From NCBI RefSeq assembly GCF_000203815.1, contig NW_004457723.1:682001-746000 (forward strand): a DNA stretch of 64,000 nt, given 5' to 3'. Positions 13,301 through 23,997 of the stretch are shown piece after piece. This DNA comes from Cavenderia fasciculata (Eukaryota; Evosea; Eumycetozoa; Acytosteliales; Cavenderiaceae). The notes below the pieces were generated by a model. It did no database searches. It was not told the origin of the DNA and worked only from the letters and a program-made list of their open reading frames with translations. The translations under genes were made by a program, and so were the position numbers. Each line of letters begins with the position of its first letter. Position 1 is the first letter of the stretch.

Positions 13301-14178
13301 CAGGCACACAGATAATCACATCGCCATTTTTAGTTGACAAAAGTAAATTTCTTCCAAATACCACCAAATTGATATTTGATGGAGACTACAACTGCCCTCT
13401 CAATGGGCTACTTTCACCTACACTTGTAAAAATATTATTACTTGGAAAATTTAATCAACCAATCAAACAAGGTGATATTCCTCGACTAGCTGAAACATTG
13501 ATATTTGGACCATCATTTAATAGTGAAATTGAACCCAGGTGTTTACAAAATAATTCCCTAAAAGTAGTTGTTTTTGGTAGATCATTTAATCACCAAATAT
13601 CTGTTGGGCATGGTACATATTGGTCAGGTGGCCCTTTCAACAAGTCCAGATATTTTCCTTCCAGGCCTACCATTAATATAACCACTGATATTTGGAATCA
13701 AGAAAAAGAGTCAAATATCTTTTCAAAGAATTCAAAAGAGGAGTATAAACGAATTAATATTTACCATACTGGGAGATTAAATGTACATTACATAGACACT
13801 ATCAATTCATTTACAAAAGTTTATTTGGAATCTAAAATCATTTTGACAATTGGTGAAAAATGTTATGGAATTGGAGAAATTAAAAGAGAAATCAATTTAT
13901 TATCATGGAAGAATAATGATATTGAATTCAAGATGGATTTAAAAGATGTTAGTGTCATATCATTTGTAGAGTCTTCAATTTATCAACATTTATTTTATCA
14001 AATTGAAAAGAAAATATTTAAAGAAATGAATCAAGTGGATTTGGATGGACATGTCGTTGATGGATATCCATTAAAAGATATGGAGCAATTATTTGAATTG
14101 GACAATGATAATATTCATCAAATATTTCAGCATAATAATCAATATTTAAATATTAGATTTATTCCATTTCCAAATTAA
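10367..14178 (+). CDS. FNIP-repeat-containing protein kinase (Fnk family)
   Basis: Five exons (10367-12184, 12258-12469, 12551-12911, 12970-13046, 13110-14178) give 1,178 residues. Residues of about 25-465 hold some 20 FNIP/IP22 repeats with the core GVLPSSLQSLxFGxxYNQPL. A kinase-like domain follows (about 560-850): a VYKEI lysine strand, an alpha-C segment ALLEVECMKLF, the catalytic loop HLDIKPLNLFI, DFG, and the activation/APE-like segment TRGTQGYYPP. A second short FNIP block (LIFDGDYNCPL, LLLGKFNQPI) and a unique C-terminal tail finish the protein. The catalytic Asp, Asn and DFG are kept; the Arg of HRD is Leu and I see no glycine-rich loop, so activity is uncertain. FNIP-kinases are a dictyostelid speciality; partners are unknown. 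Confidence 0.9.
10434..11770 (+). repeat. Tandem 66-bp array encoding FNIP repeats
   Basis: About 20 in-frame copies of a 66-base unit. Each codes a 22-residue FNIP repeat, with GGAGTATTACCATCATCATT as the most conserved block. Copies diverge in the two or three codons after TTTGG, which give the variable pair before YNQP. There are no indels between units, so selection has kept the 22-residue period. Confidence 0.95.
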
Positions 14179-14681
14179 TGGAAATACAAAAATAAAAAAC
14201 ATCTTTTTTCCTTGAAGAATTTTCAAGCTATTTTTTTTAAAAAACAACAATGTTATTATTACTTGTTTCGAAATTAATAAACATAGATCATAAACTAGAA
14301 TCTAGTAGTATATATAACCAATCTTGGGAAAAGATTCAAAAGAAAGAGGTCTGAAAACCCCCAAACGGATTTTTTAAACTCTGAATTATTTTTGATCAGG
14401 TTTTGTTGGATATCGATCAAACCTAGTCCACTCTTTAGCCAACTACGAGTAAAACCAGAATACAGCAAAAAGAATGAAATCCATCCGAAACACGGCAAAA
14501 AGTGTGGACCAGGTGAACTGGAAAAAAAAAAAAAAAACTGGAACAGATTTTTTAAAATTATTGTTTTGGTGATCCAGTTTTCTTGGAAATCAACCAAACC
14601 TAGTTCTTTCGATAGCCAACTACGAGTAAAACCAGAATACAGCAAAAAGAATGAAATCCATCCGAAACACGGCAAAAAGTG
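14179..14681. other. Gene-free stretch between the kinase gene and the tRNA
   Basis: No convincing gene. The region carries the duplicated 73-base block described separately. Short open frames on both strands are produced by the duplication and share no recognisable domain. Confidence 0.5.
14437..14509. repeat. Copy 1 of a 73-bp perfect direct repeat
   Basis: Positions 14437-14509 are identical to 14614-14686 (period 177). Sequence to the left of both copies is also related but diverged, so the original duplicated unit was about 140 bases. Confidence 0.95.
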
Positions 14682-14686
14682 TGGAC
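14614..14686. repeat. Copy 2 of the 73-bp repeat, running into the tRNA 3' end
   Basis: Second copy of the 14437-14509 block. Its right end overlaps the last five positions of the minus-strand tRNA-Ala gene, so the duplication endpoint lies within the tRNA acceptor stem. Copy 1 carries a decayed version of the same end (TGGACCAG versus TGGACTAG). Confidence 0.9.
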
Positions 14687-14754
14687 TAGAAGGGTATCGA
14701 TCCCTTTACCTCTCGCATGCTAAGCGAGCGCTCTACCATCTGAGCTACAAGCCC
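14682..14754 (-). tRNA. tRNA-Ala (anticodon AGC)
   Basis: 73 bases on the minus strand fold as a complete cloverleaf. The acceptor GGGCTTG pairs with CTAGTCC and includes the G3-U70 wobble pair that is the identity mark of alanine tRNAs; there is one T-T mismatch at pair 6. The D-arm is TAGCTCAGATGGTAGAGCG. The anticodon stem CTCGC/GCGAG encloses TTAGCAT, anticodon AGC. The T-arm AAGGG/CCCTT has loop ATCGATA, a variant also known in other eukaryotic tRNA-Ala genes. The discriminator is A. No intron, and CCA is not encoded. Boxes A and B are intact, so it should be transcribed by RNA polymerase III. Confidence 0.95.
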
Positions 14755-14784
14755 AATTTTTTGGATGAGATCAAAAACAGTTTC

Positions 14785-14800
14785 GCGGTATTTATACCGC
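14785..14800. other. Perfect hairpin just upstream of the tRNA gene
   Basis: GCGGTA-TTTA-TACCGC, a 6-bp perfect stem with a 4-base loop, 31-46 bases upstream of the tRNA 5' end. It is GC-rich against an AT-rich background. Confidence 0.6.
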
Positions 14801-14831
14801 CAACAAAAATACATATTGTCCCAGTTTACAA

Positions 14832-15011
14832 ATGGAATATATATGTCGCATATCATTTAGCAATCTAGCTCGGAGATATTGTTCGTTGAATGATTCATCT
14901 CTTTGGTCAGGTAGATTAGAACCAGTGTTGCAGGATCAAGTTGAATTAATAATTATTTATGATGGCAAGTCAAACAACAATCCCTTTCCTCTGGCACGCC
15001 ATTTTTTTTAA
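14832..15011 (+). pseudogene. Possible F-box gene remnant
   Basis: A 59-codon open frame whose middle reads ICRISFSNLARRYCSLNDS followed by SLW. That resembles the second half of an F-box (C-x-S-x2-C/S...D-x-SLW). It has no proper first F-box helix, and the frame ends soon after with no larger protein following. I read it as a decayed fragment of a dictyostelid F-box gene; it could also be chance. Confidence 0.3.
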
Positions 15012-15945
15012 GGGAGTGTTGCATTTACAGCCAGTAAAATAAACCGATCTTTTTAAACTGATATTTTCTGAAGAATTAATTTGTCAGACTTACAATAACA
15101 ATCATGCAAGGCGATAATGAAATGAAGGAAATTCATAACAATAGTTCAAAGAGTAGTTTTTGCAGGGACGAAAAGAATCAAGTATTACATCATGTCGAAT
15201 CTATCTGTTTAATTGCTCCTTGGAAAAGGGCGAGCATGTTGACAACGCTAATAGTAATTCTATTCAAGACAAAAGAGATCATGAATTTTTTGAAGTAATA
15301 GCAACAACAATGACAAGGGTATTGGTCGGAAAGAAAGTCAACTAAAAATGGTATTGACAGGTTTAATCGTTTGTATTCAATCTGTCTGGTGCATATAATA
15401 TCTTTGATGGATGCAGTCAGAAAGTCTTGGAAAGGATTTTGAATTGGTTTTTTTTTCCCAATACTGAATTATTATTTTTTTAACCAAAAAATAAATGAAC
15501 AAAAATCCTAGGAGAGACAACCAATAAATCTATTATTGAATTGGCAAAAGATTCCAACAATTTGAATTAATGACTCTATAGGTTCAATAGTGGAAAAAGA
15601 AAAAAAAGGAAAGAAAAAGAAAAATATTACTTGTACTTCAATGGAACTTTTTCTGACCATCTCTGAGACATTCCTGATAAGTGTAATCATTAACCAAAGG
15701 GGGATGAACATCTAAAAGATTTATAGTGCCTTGGGCAAAAAATAGTTGTATAATCATTCAATAATAAATCGATCAATGAATTTTGGTAGATTAGAACATT
15801 TAATATAAAAATAAAAAAAGCATTTTCCACCCCTTTTTAATTTCATTGATACTTTTCGTACTTTGGCTTGAAAGTTCATTTTATTTGTTATAAACAGAGA
15901 ACCAACATGAACAGCAAACCAACAACAAAATAAAAGAAAAGAGAT
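15012..15945. other. Gene-poor stretch with decayed coding-like sequence
   Basis: Roughly 930 bases without a supportable gene. Composition near 15060-15430 is less AT-rich than ordinary spacer. Two overlapping plus-strand frames (15104-15298 and 15160-15345) are open but match nothing I know. The last 150 bases are AT-rich and act as the upstream region of the RFWD3-like gene. The state fits old, decayed gene sequence next to a tRNA gene. Confidence 0.35.
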
Positions 15946-16266
15946 ATGCTAACTAATAATGATACTATGACGTCGATTAGCAACAATAGTAGTAGTAGTA
16001 CTAGTAGCAACACTAGCACAAATAACCAACAGAATCTGAATCATCATACTCCAAGTCGAACCAACAATCCAACCGTTCAATTAAGGATATCAAAGAAACC
16101 GACCATATCTCTATCAATTGCAAATACATTGTCGTCTTCTTCTTCATTGTCCAACAACAACAACAACAACAACAACACTATAGTTACAAGCAGATCGTCT
16201 ATCAATGATAAACCAACTACAAAGATTTCATTGTTGAATAATAATAATCATAACAACAATAATACC

Positions 16267-16321
<55 letters not shown>

Positions 16322-19116
16322 TTAGTAGTAGTAGGATACCCGCAAAGACATTTACATCTACACCAAAGCTATCACTCAACAACAACTTACAAACAAACAT
16401 AGCTAGTAATAGTACTACTAGTAGTAATAAGGTTACACCACCTACTGTGAATAGTCCACTTTCGACCAATTCTCCACAACCTCTGATTCAACCTACTACT
16501 ACTTCTACTCCTCCACTTAAACAAACACCCGGAACGACTCGACTTTCACTCAAAGGTACATCTACGCAGACAAAGCAGTGGAATAATACACCTAATAATA
16601 ACAATAACAACAACAATGTTGTTTCTAGTAATGGTATTAAAGGTAATACTATACCCACACCTATACTTATACCTCAACCTACGACAATGGCTCCAACGAT
16701 GACATCAGCTGCTTTGATACTCGAAACCACAACACCTCTTAATAACAGCGATGAAGATGAATTTGAATGGGATCTCACAGATTTATCTCAACAATCAACA
16801 GCAACGATAGCTAGTACATGTTCGACAGTTATACCTAATAGTTTTGACGAAACACTATTACAACAAGAACAAAATCAACCAACTACATCCACTACATCAA
16901 CTACGACATCTACTACGACAACACCTGCTGCTACTACATCCACTACATCAACTACTACCACAACATCATCATCAACAACATCTAGGCATACCGATTTTCA
17001 AAATACCAATTCAAACAATTCCAATATAAATAATAATCAAATAGCGCATCAACCAATAATACAACCGATACAACAACAACAACAACAACAACAACCAATT
17101 CAAATACAAAATAATAATATTAATAATGGTCAATCTGAAATTATAAACTCTGCCATCACAACAACAACAACAACAACAACATTACCTAATCCACCTCAAT
17201 CATTAAAATCCATTTTAAATAATCATTTTCAGCAACCATCACCTCCACCATCACCTCAAAAGCCCAAACCACCACCACAACAACCCAAACTATTATTTCA
17301 AGCTAGTACAATAGCTGCACCAACAACGACATTAGAAGTTAAAAAAAGAAAACAAGAAATAGTTCAAGAAGAAGATGATGGAGATTGTTCAATTTGTTTG
17401 GAATTATTTTATTCATCATCAAATCCCAAGGAAGATCATGGAGCTGTTGCATTAAAGTGTGGACACGTTTTTGGTAAAAAGTGTATCAATATATGGATCA
17501 GTGATAAAAAGACTTGTCCAATATGCAAGAGAAAATCACTTTCCAAAGATGTTTTGACACTTTTTTTGCAACCTGGTACACGACAGATTTCACTAAACGA
17601 AGAGACTATCAAATTGAGAAACCAACTAGCACTATTGGAAAAGGAGAAAATGTCACTCAAGAAAAAGAATACAGCATTAAAATCAATTATTGAACAAAAG
17701 AATATTCCTCAACTATTTTCAAACAATCGTAATCCAAATGAAGCCATTGTAAGACCATACCAAATGTCTGCGCAGTCATCGGCTCATAGAGTATCTAAAC
17801 AATTGGCAGCTGTATTGCCACCTTTAAAAACAACTCCATTATCCTTTTCATCCTCGTCCACGTCCAGCTCCAACTCACCACTTGCCATTACACCTATAAA
17901 TAATAATCAATCATTTAGTGTCGATGGTAGTCTAAATGGAGACCATACAATCAAATTTGAACCACTCTCCTATGTCAAACTCAAAGGAGCCAATGTATTT
18001 GATTACTCTAAAGGTTTTGGTATCATTGTAACTAGTTATTCAAAAAGTTATGATGAATTTTGTCTTGTAACCATCTCTTCCTTGGATTCAAATACTTCAG
18101 ATTTTATTCCAAGAGTTCATAAAGAGTAAATAAGAAAAAAAACAAAAAACAAATAATAATGTTTTATTAATTTATTTATTCTTTATTTTTTATTTAGTAT
18201 TATAAGAGATGTTAAAGTTAATTATCATAATCAAGCAATAGTATGTTCAGTATCACAAGACAAGACAGTTAAACTTTTCAACATTCATACAAAGAGTTTG
18301 GTTTGTAACTATACTCTTGATGTTGCGGGTAGATCATGTGAATTTGATCGTACAGATCCAAATATTTTCTATGCATCTGGTGATAAAACAACCTTTGTTT
18401 TTGATATTAGAAATACCTTTAAACCAACAGGATCATTTGATTCACCAACAACGCTGGGATTAACAACATATAGATTATTATGTCAACCAAATGCTGAAAG
18501 TCAACCAACACCACCACTTTCAGCTGGTTCACAAACTGGAGAAACTGGTCTTTTTGTTGCAAACAATGATTTAACCTATTGGAATATTGGTATTCAAAAT
18601 AATATAAATGAAATGACAGACAATGATAATAATAATAATAATAATAATGTAATTACAAGACCTTATCCACTTGGATTTAAAGGTCAATGTATAGATGTTG
18701 GCTATGACCCAATATCAACCAATTATTTTGCAACCTTTAGAAGTACACCTGGATACCCTAAAAATAGTCATTTTATTTTTAAACATTTGGGCAAGGGATA
18801 TACTCAACCCATCAAAACCATCTATACCGACTCTGTGCAATCATCATTGTCACGGTCCATCATTTTCACCTCTTCGAATCGAAATCACAACAATCACAAT
18901 GACCCATCGGAAAAGATGTGTTACACGGCATCGAGCAACGAGTTGATCAAAGGTGTCAATATTTGGAATGTACATACTGGACGATTGACACAATCCATCA
19001 AAACAGGTGACACTCCATGTGACCTTTTATTTTTTAATCATCATCAACAAGAAGAATTCCTCTTGACATTATCACCTCAAATGCTTCATGTATTTAAAAA
19101 TAATCCACAATCATAA
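15946..19116 (+). CDS. rfwd3: RFWD3-like RING/WD40 E3 ubiquitin ligase
   Basis: Two exons (15946-18125, 18198-19116) give 1,032 residues. The first ~470 residues are low-complexity Ser/Thr/Asn/Gln/Pro with an acidic DEDEFEWDL patch. A C3HC4-type RING follows at residues of about 481-527: CSICLELF, then KCGHVFGKKCI and CPICKRK. A predicted coiled coil lies at about 545-590. The rest is a divergent WD40 propeller, including SVSQDKTVKLFNIHTK and YASGDKTTFVFDIRNT. The order RING, coiled coil, WD40 and the local sequence (CGHxFGxxCIxxW; the YxG/SG...VxDxRNT blade; the LATLTEKMVHIYKW-like last blade) match RFWD3. That ligase ubiquitinates RPA at stalled forks and acts in interstrand crosslink repair. 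The amoeban N-terminus is much expanded. Confidence 0.88.
16257..16322 (+). repeat. AAT run coding poly-Asn in the RFWD3-like gene
   Basis: An AAT triplet run, translated as a poly-Asn tract of about 20 residues in the low-complexity N-terminal region. Confidence 0.95.
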
Positions 19117-19424
19117 TTATATAATAAAGATAAAGAGATTAGTTGAATTTAATTATTTATAACTAATCCAATAAATCAATCCAAACCAAGTCAATCAAAT
19201 CAATCATAATTATTTCCTTTTTTTTTTTTGAGCGTCAAAAAAAAAACATCGTCGATTGCCCTATTTTGTGAATCATTCTGATAACAAGTTAGATATCTAG
19301 TTTTAAAATATCTTACTCTCATACTTGTATTACTACGTCCTTTCTTTATATTTGTTGTAGCAAAGTTTGTAGTTTTATAAAGTAAAAGAGAGAGAGAGAA
19401 GAGAGAGATAGATTGTTTCAAAAA
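19117..19424. promoter_or_regulatory. Spacer between the RFWD3-like and TOG genes
   Basis: About 300 bases, head-to-tail. It is AT-rich with T and A runs and ends in a (GA)n purine run (19390-19410) directly before the TOG gene start. No gene seen. Confidence 0.5.
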
Positions 19425-22400
19425 ATGACAGTAGGAGGAGTTGGTAGTTATAATTGGACTGTTCAAAGTGCAAATGCAGCAGCAACATCAACTATAGCAA
19501 AGATAAAGTCAAAAGACTTTAAAGATAGAATGACGGGTTATGAAGAGATGTTGCACATGTTTATGACGTTGCCCGATACCAACGCTCCCGAGTTTTCTCG
19601 TCTATCACCTGCCTTTGAAAAGATCCTCTTGCCCGATCCGATGGCAACCAACAAGGAAAAAGGACTTCAAGTGTTATTAGTATTCCTAGATAGAGCTTCA
19701 TTCCTTCAAAATCCTTCAACTCCTCAACAGTATGTACTAAAAGGAAAAGAAAACAAAAAGACATTGACTCTACATACATTTGCTCATTCTTATTTCTCTT
19801 TTTAGATACTTTATTGATTTATGTAATGGTATAATTGAAAATGGATTATCAGGTAGAGATACTATAAAAGCAAAGGCTATAGATTGTATATTAATGATTG
19901 TTGAAATCATAGGTCCCGATATTATTTTGGTATGTTGGCAACAACAAAAAAAAAAGATAGAGAGAGAGGTCAATCAGCTGATATTAACTTGTTTTAAATT
20001 TGTTTAGCCTGTAATATTATCAAGTTGTTCACATAAAGTATACAAGATTGCAACGTATTCAGTGTTTACAATCAAAGAGATTGTTAGACAATTTGGAACG
20101 TCGATATTGAGTAGTGCACAAATCGATGCCATCCAGGTGCAACTGTCATTGGCATTTGAGTATCAAATCAAAGAGGTTAGGGCTGAAGCGTTGACTTTGG
20201 CAACCGAGTTGTATGCATGGCTTGGTGATACAGTACTCAGTCACCTCAAATCATTGCGTCCAGCTCAACTTAAAGAACTAGAGACTGCAATTCAACAAAT
20301 CAACAAAAATGTAGCTCCAACACCTTTGAGAACTATTAGAAATAATAGACCTAAATCTGGATCCAATGGTACTAGTACGAATACTGGATCACCTGCAGTA
20401 CCAACAATGAGTTTTTCACCTCAATCTCCAAATTCACCAACTCTTGCTTCTCAAACCAACACTACAACTGTATCACCACCACCACCATCTCAACCATTAC
20501 AACCATCACAACCATCACCAAATGGAAAGAAATCATCTGGTATACCATTACCACCATCTGGATTAAATCCAAATCAACAAATACAATCAAACATTGCAAC
20601 AACCATGTCATCATCTCCAACTTCATCGACATCATCCAATTCCTCATTGTCATCACTCAATGATAGTATGCAAATTAAATTGAGTGATTTCTATAAAATG
20701 TCAGAGGAATCGAGTTGGAGTGCCAGAAAACATGCAATTACCGATGTATTTATACCATTAATATCACACGACAAGATGTCATTGTTGGGAGACAAAGACT
20801 ATGCCAAAATATCATCCACCTTGGCCAAACTCCTAGGTGATAACAACTTGTTTGTAGTCCTAACTTGTATCAATGCTCTCGAACTTTTGGTTAAAAAATT
20901 ATCAAAAGATATTTTCTTTAATCATATTATTGTATTAGTACCAATTATGGTAAGAAAACAAAAGAATATATATACAAAAGAGGAGAAGTATATAATTAAT
21001 CAATTTTTATTTTTATTAGTTGGATAGTTTTAAAGAAAAAAGACCACAATTATGTGATTCAATTCATGCCTGCTTAAATACTATAATGGATAAACAATTA
21101 CAAATCAATGATGTCATGGACTTTATATTAGAGATTTTACTAAATAGTAAAGTGTCCAAACTAAGATATGAAATTTTGTTTTGGTTTAAAAGATTGATTT
21201 TAAATTCTAATCAAATGTTGTATAAAAATGAATTACCAATTATTATTAATGCTTTATTTATGGTAAGAAAGAAAAAGAAAAAAAAGTTAAATTATACTAT
21301 ATTAATTAATTTATTTATTTTTTAGATTTTAATTGATGAACCACCAAAAGAAAATAGAGATATCTGTCTTGTAAATATATGTACAATTTATTTAATTTTT
21401 GGAGAACAAGAGGTTATACCATTATTGGAACAATCAGGTTGTGATGAAGCAACATTAAACATTATCAAGGAAGGGACAAAAGATATAGTTTTCCCTTCTC
21501 ATTGGTCAAGATCTAAAAAGGAAGGTTCACCACTTCAATTTTCTCCAAATTCAACATTTAAATCTAAAATACCAAGTCCTATTACTCCAAATAACAACAA
21601 CAATAACAACAATAACAATAACAACAATAACAACAAAACAAATGGGATTTCTCCTACTACATCTGACAAGACCTATTTAAATATTTCACAATATAGAAAT
21701 GCAAGAGCATCTTCTATAGTATCAAATAATAATAATAATAATTTGAATTTGGTAACAGGAGATTCAAACAAATTATTAAAAGATTTACAATCAGAGATTG
21801 ATCTATTTACACAAAAGATGAATATAAAGATAAAAACACTTACCAAGACTGTTCAAGAGGAAAATGAAAAGGAACAGGCAAAGGTAAAGGCCAACAACAA
21901 TAATAATAATAATAATAACGCACCAAATCAAATTGCCATCCCACAACAACAGGATAATAATCAACACAATACAACTCAAGATACCAAGTTTTTTGAAACC
22001 TTGAATATGGAACTTTCCAAAGAATTACAAATGGAAAAATCTAAAAACAAGGACCTATTACAAAAATTAAATGAAATGGAATCAATCATATTTGGTAAAG
22101 AAAAAGACAAAAGAAAAAGAACAAAAAGAATAACTTTGCTAATTATTCTTTTTTTATTTATTTATTAGATATTCAAACAGAGAATAATGAATTTAAAGAA
22201 CAATCAAAATCAAATGTAGAGAAATTGGAATTTCAAAAAGAAGAGATTGAAGAATTGAATGAAATGTTGTTTAGTGAGGAACAAATGAGAGAAGAGCTGA
22301 TGGATGAAATTGATAGACTTAAAGGCAGCACTATTACAGTGGGTTCCATCTCTGACCCCAATCGATTCCTTGTTGAAGTGCCAAAGCACCTCATTGAAAC

Positions 22401-22488
22401 TTTACCACTTGATGAATTGGAATTATTCGAAGAAGTATATATGGAGAATCTTCGTATCATTCGAGAAGCAAAGAAACTTCATCAATAA
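19425..22488 (+). CDS. Two-TOG microtubule-associated protein (XMAP215/Stu2 type)
   Basis: Six exons (19425-19729, 19806-19929, 20008-20949, 21020-21262, 21326-22094, 22169-22488) give 900 residues. The first TOG domain (about residues 25-290) has the opening KDRMTGYEEMLHMF and the typical EVRAEALTLATELYAWLG and LRPAQLKELE helices of XMAP215 TOGs. A Ser/Pro linker leads to a second TOG-like helical array (about 430-660) starting LSDFYKMSEESSWSARKHAI. A coiled coil with poly-Asn inserts covers about 690-870. Such proteins bind tubulin dimers and speed up microtubule growth. The layout of two TOGs plus a coiled coil is that of yeast Stu2/Alp14, unlike the five-TOG DdCP224 of D. discoideum, so this is probably a second, shorter TOG protein. 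Confidence 0.85.
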
Positions 22489-22558
22489 ACCGCGTAAACC
22501 GTAAACTTCAAACTACAATAATTATTTATTGTTTTATTTATTTTTTTGTAAAGTTTGA

Positions 22559-23185
22559 TTAATCACTACTACTTGAACCATCAACAATAAATGGACCATT
22601 CTTACCAGGAGTATTACAACCCATTCTTTGATTGGCACTCCATGCACCGCAGTAAGTGTTGTATTGGAAGTTCTTGCCGCCAGTGGGTGAGCCACTGCAG
22701 GAAGCGTCGTTGCCAAATTGTTGAGCCTCGGCCATATTTTGGTTCTTGGCGCATGAAAAGATGGCGTAGCCGTCTTGTGGTCTATCGGCGTCATAGACGA
22801 TGCATTTGCCAGTCGTGTAGAATCCAGTATAGTAGATGGTCTGGTTACACTTTCCCCATGCATTGTCATAGCTGACCCACCAGTAACTGTTTGTTGGGAA
22901 CACAACATCATCGATATTGGCCATCGAGTAGGTTGTACCATTATAGTCTTGACCAATCTTGTAATTGTCAGAGTGCAAGTAGACACCACAGTCACTAAAG
23001 TCATAGACTCTCTTCTCTGCCACATTATTTCTAACAACCCATTTCTCCATACCAAAACAATAGTCTGGTAGAATAAACTCTTCAACTCCTTGTGATGATA
23101 TTGATAAATATAATTGTCCTTCTGTAACTGATAATGTCATCATCATGATAACCATCATAGTTGCCAATACTAAATAGTTATACAT
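22559..23185 (-). CDS. Secreted cysteine-containing protein of unknown family
   Basis: Intronless, 208 residues. A clear signal peptide (MYNYLVLATMMVIMMMTLSV, likely cleaved near TEG) is followed by a compact domain with nine Cys, many Trp/Tyr, and several N-glycosylation sequons (NGT, NQT). There is no TM segment, and the tail SSSSD does not look like a GPI signal. I do not recognise the family; the domain reads like the small secreted, disulphide-bonded proteins common in dictyostelids. The gene sits tail-to-tail with the TOG gene (70 bases apart) and is divergent from the casein kinase gene. Confidence 0.75.
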   Translation of the reverse strand: MYNYLVLATMMVIMMMTLSVTEGQLYLSISSQGVEEFILPDYCFGMEKWVVRNNVAEKRVYDFSDCGVYLHSDNYKIGQDYNGTTYSMANIDDVVFPTNSYWWVSYDNAWGKCNQTIYYTGFYTTGKCIVYDADRPQDGYAIFSCAKNQNMAEAQQFGNDASCSGSPTGGKNFQYNTYCGAWSANQRMGCNTPGKNGPFIVDGSSSSD

Positions 23186-23997
23186 TTTTAATTATCTGTT
23201 TGTTTGTTTGCTAGGTGATTAAAAAGAAAGAGGAATAAGAAAAATAACAACATCATCTCTCTCTCGCGACCTCTCTCTCTCACTCACTCGGAAGTAGTTA
23301 CGAATAGCGCGGATCTCTCACTCTATTCATAAGGATTCATCGAGGTGATTAAGTTATTTTGAGTGATCCACCAAAATATCTGGATTGCTTTAAAAATTTT
23401 ATAATAATCATAATATCCTCTCTACAATGAATAAAATTCGTTGTGTACAAACCTTAAAGTTTACATGTATCCTTTAACAATCTTGTTATTCATAACTGAT
23501 TTGGTTGATGTAGGTAGTATGTAGATCTGTTTTACAAGATATATAATATATCTCTGCTGACAAAACCTTATCGATGAGCTTGGAAAACTTGGAGGGGGAA
23601 AGACCTTTTTGGTTTTTTTTTTTTTTTTTTTTCTATTTTTTTTTGAATAACGACAAACTTTTGAAAACATTGAAGGAGAAAATTTAAAGGGATAATAGTA
23701 TTAGTAGTAGTAAGAATAGGATAGAGTTTTGATAGATAGAGTATACAAGTACACAGACAGATATAGTTTTAAAAAGAATATATAGACCATTTCTTTTTTT
23801 TAAACTTTTTGTAGTCATATCATCAATTTTCGATTTAGGCGCCAACATTATCATCACATCATCTCCTTCCTTCTTCATCTTCTTCTTCTTCTCCTCTTCT
23901 TTTTGTCAAATTGCGATAAGATTGATCGACAAGTTATAATAACCTTGGAGTAATCGAATCGAATCGAATCGAATAGACAAATCAACCAATCATCATC
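23186..23997. promoter_or_regulatory. Divergent promoter region, secreted protein / CK2 alpha
   Basis: About 810 bases. It contains a CT-rich block (23250-23300), a 19-base poly-T near 23618, TC/CTT runs, and just before the CK2 start codon four copies of AATCG (about 23952-23974). No ORF looks coding. Confidence 0.5.

Noticed and set aside
14295-14675. Minus-strand open frame of 126 codons containing a duplicated 20-residue block
   Set aside because: It is created by the 73-base direct repeat being open in that frame. No start context, codon pattern or family supports a protein.
22534-23085. 183-codon minus-strand frame overlapping the secreted protein gene
   Set aside because: It overlaps the secreted ORF in another frame, has no signal peptide and has an implausible composition.
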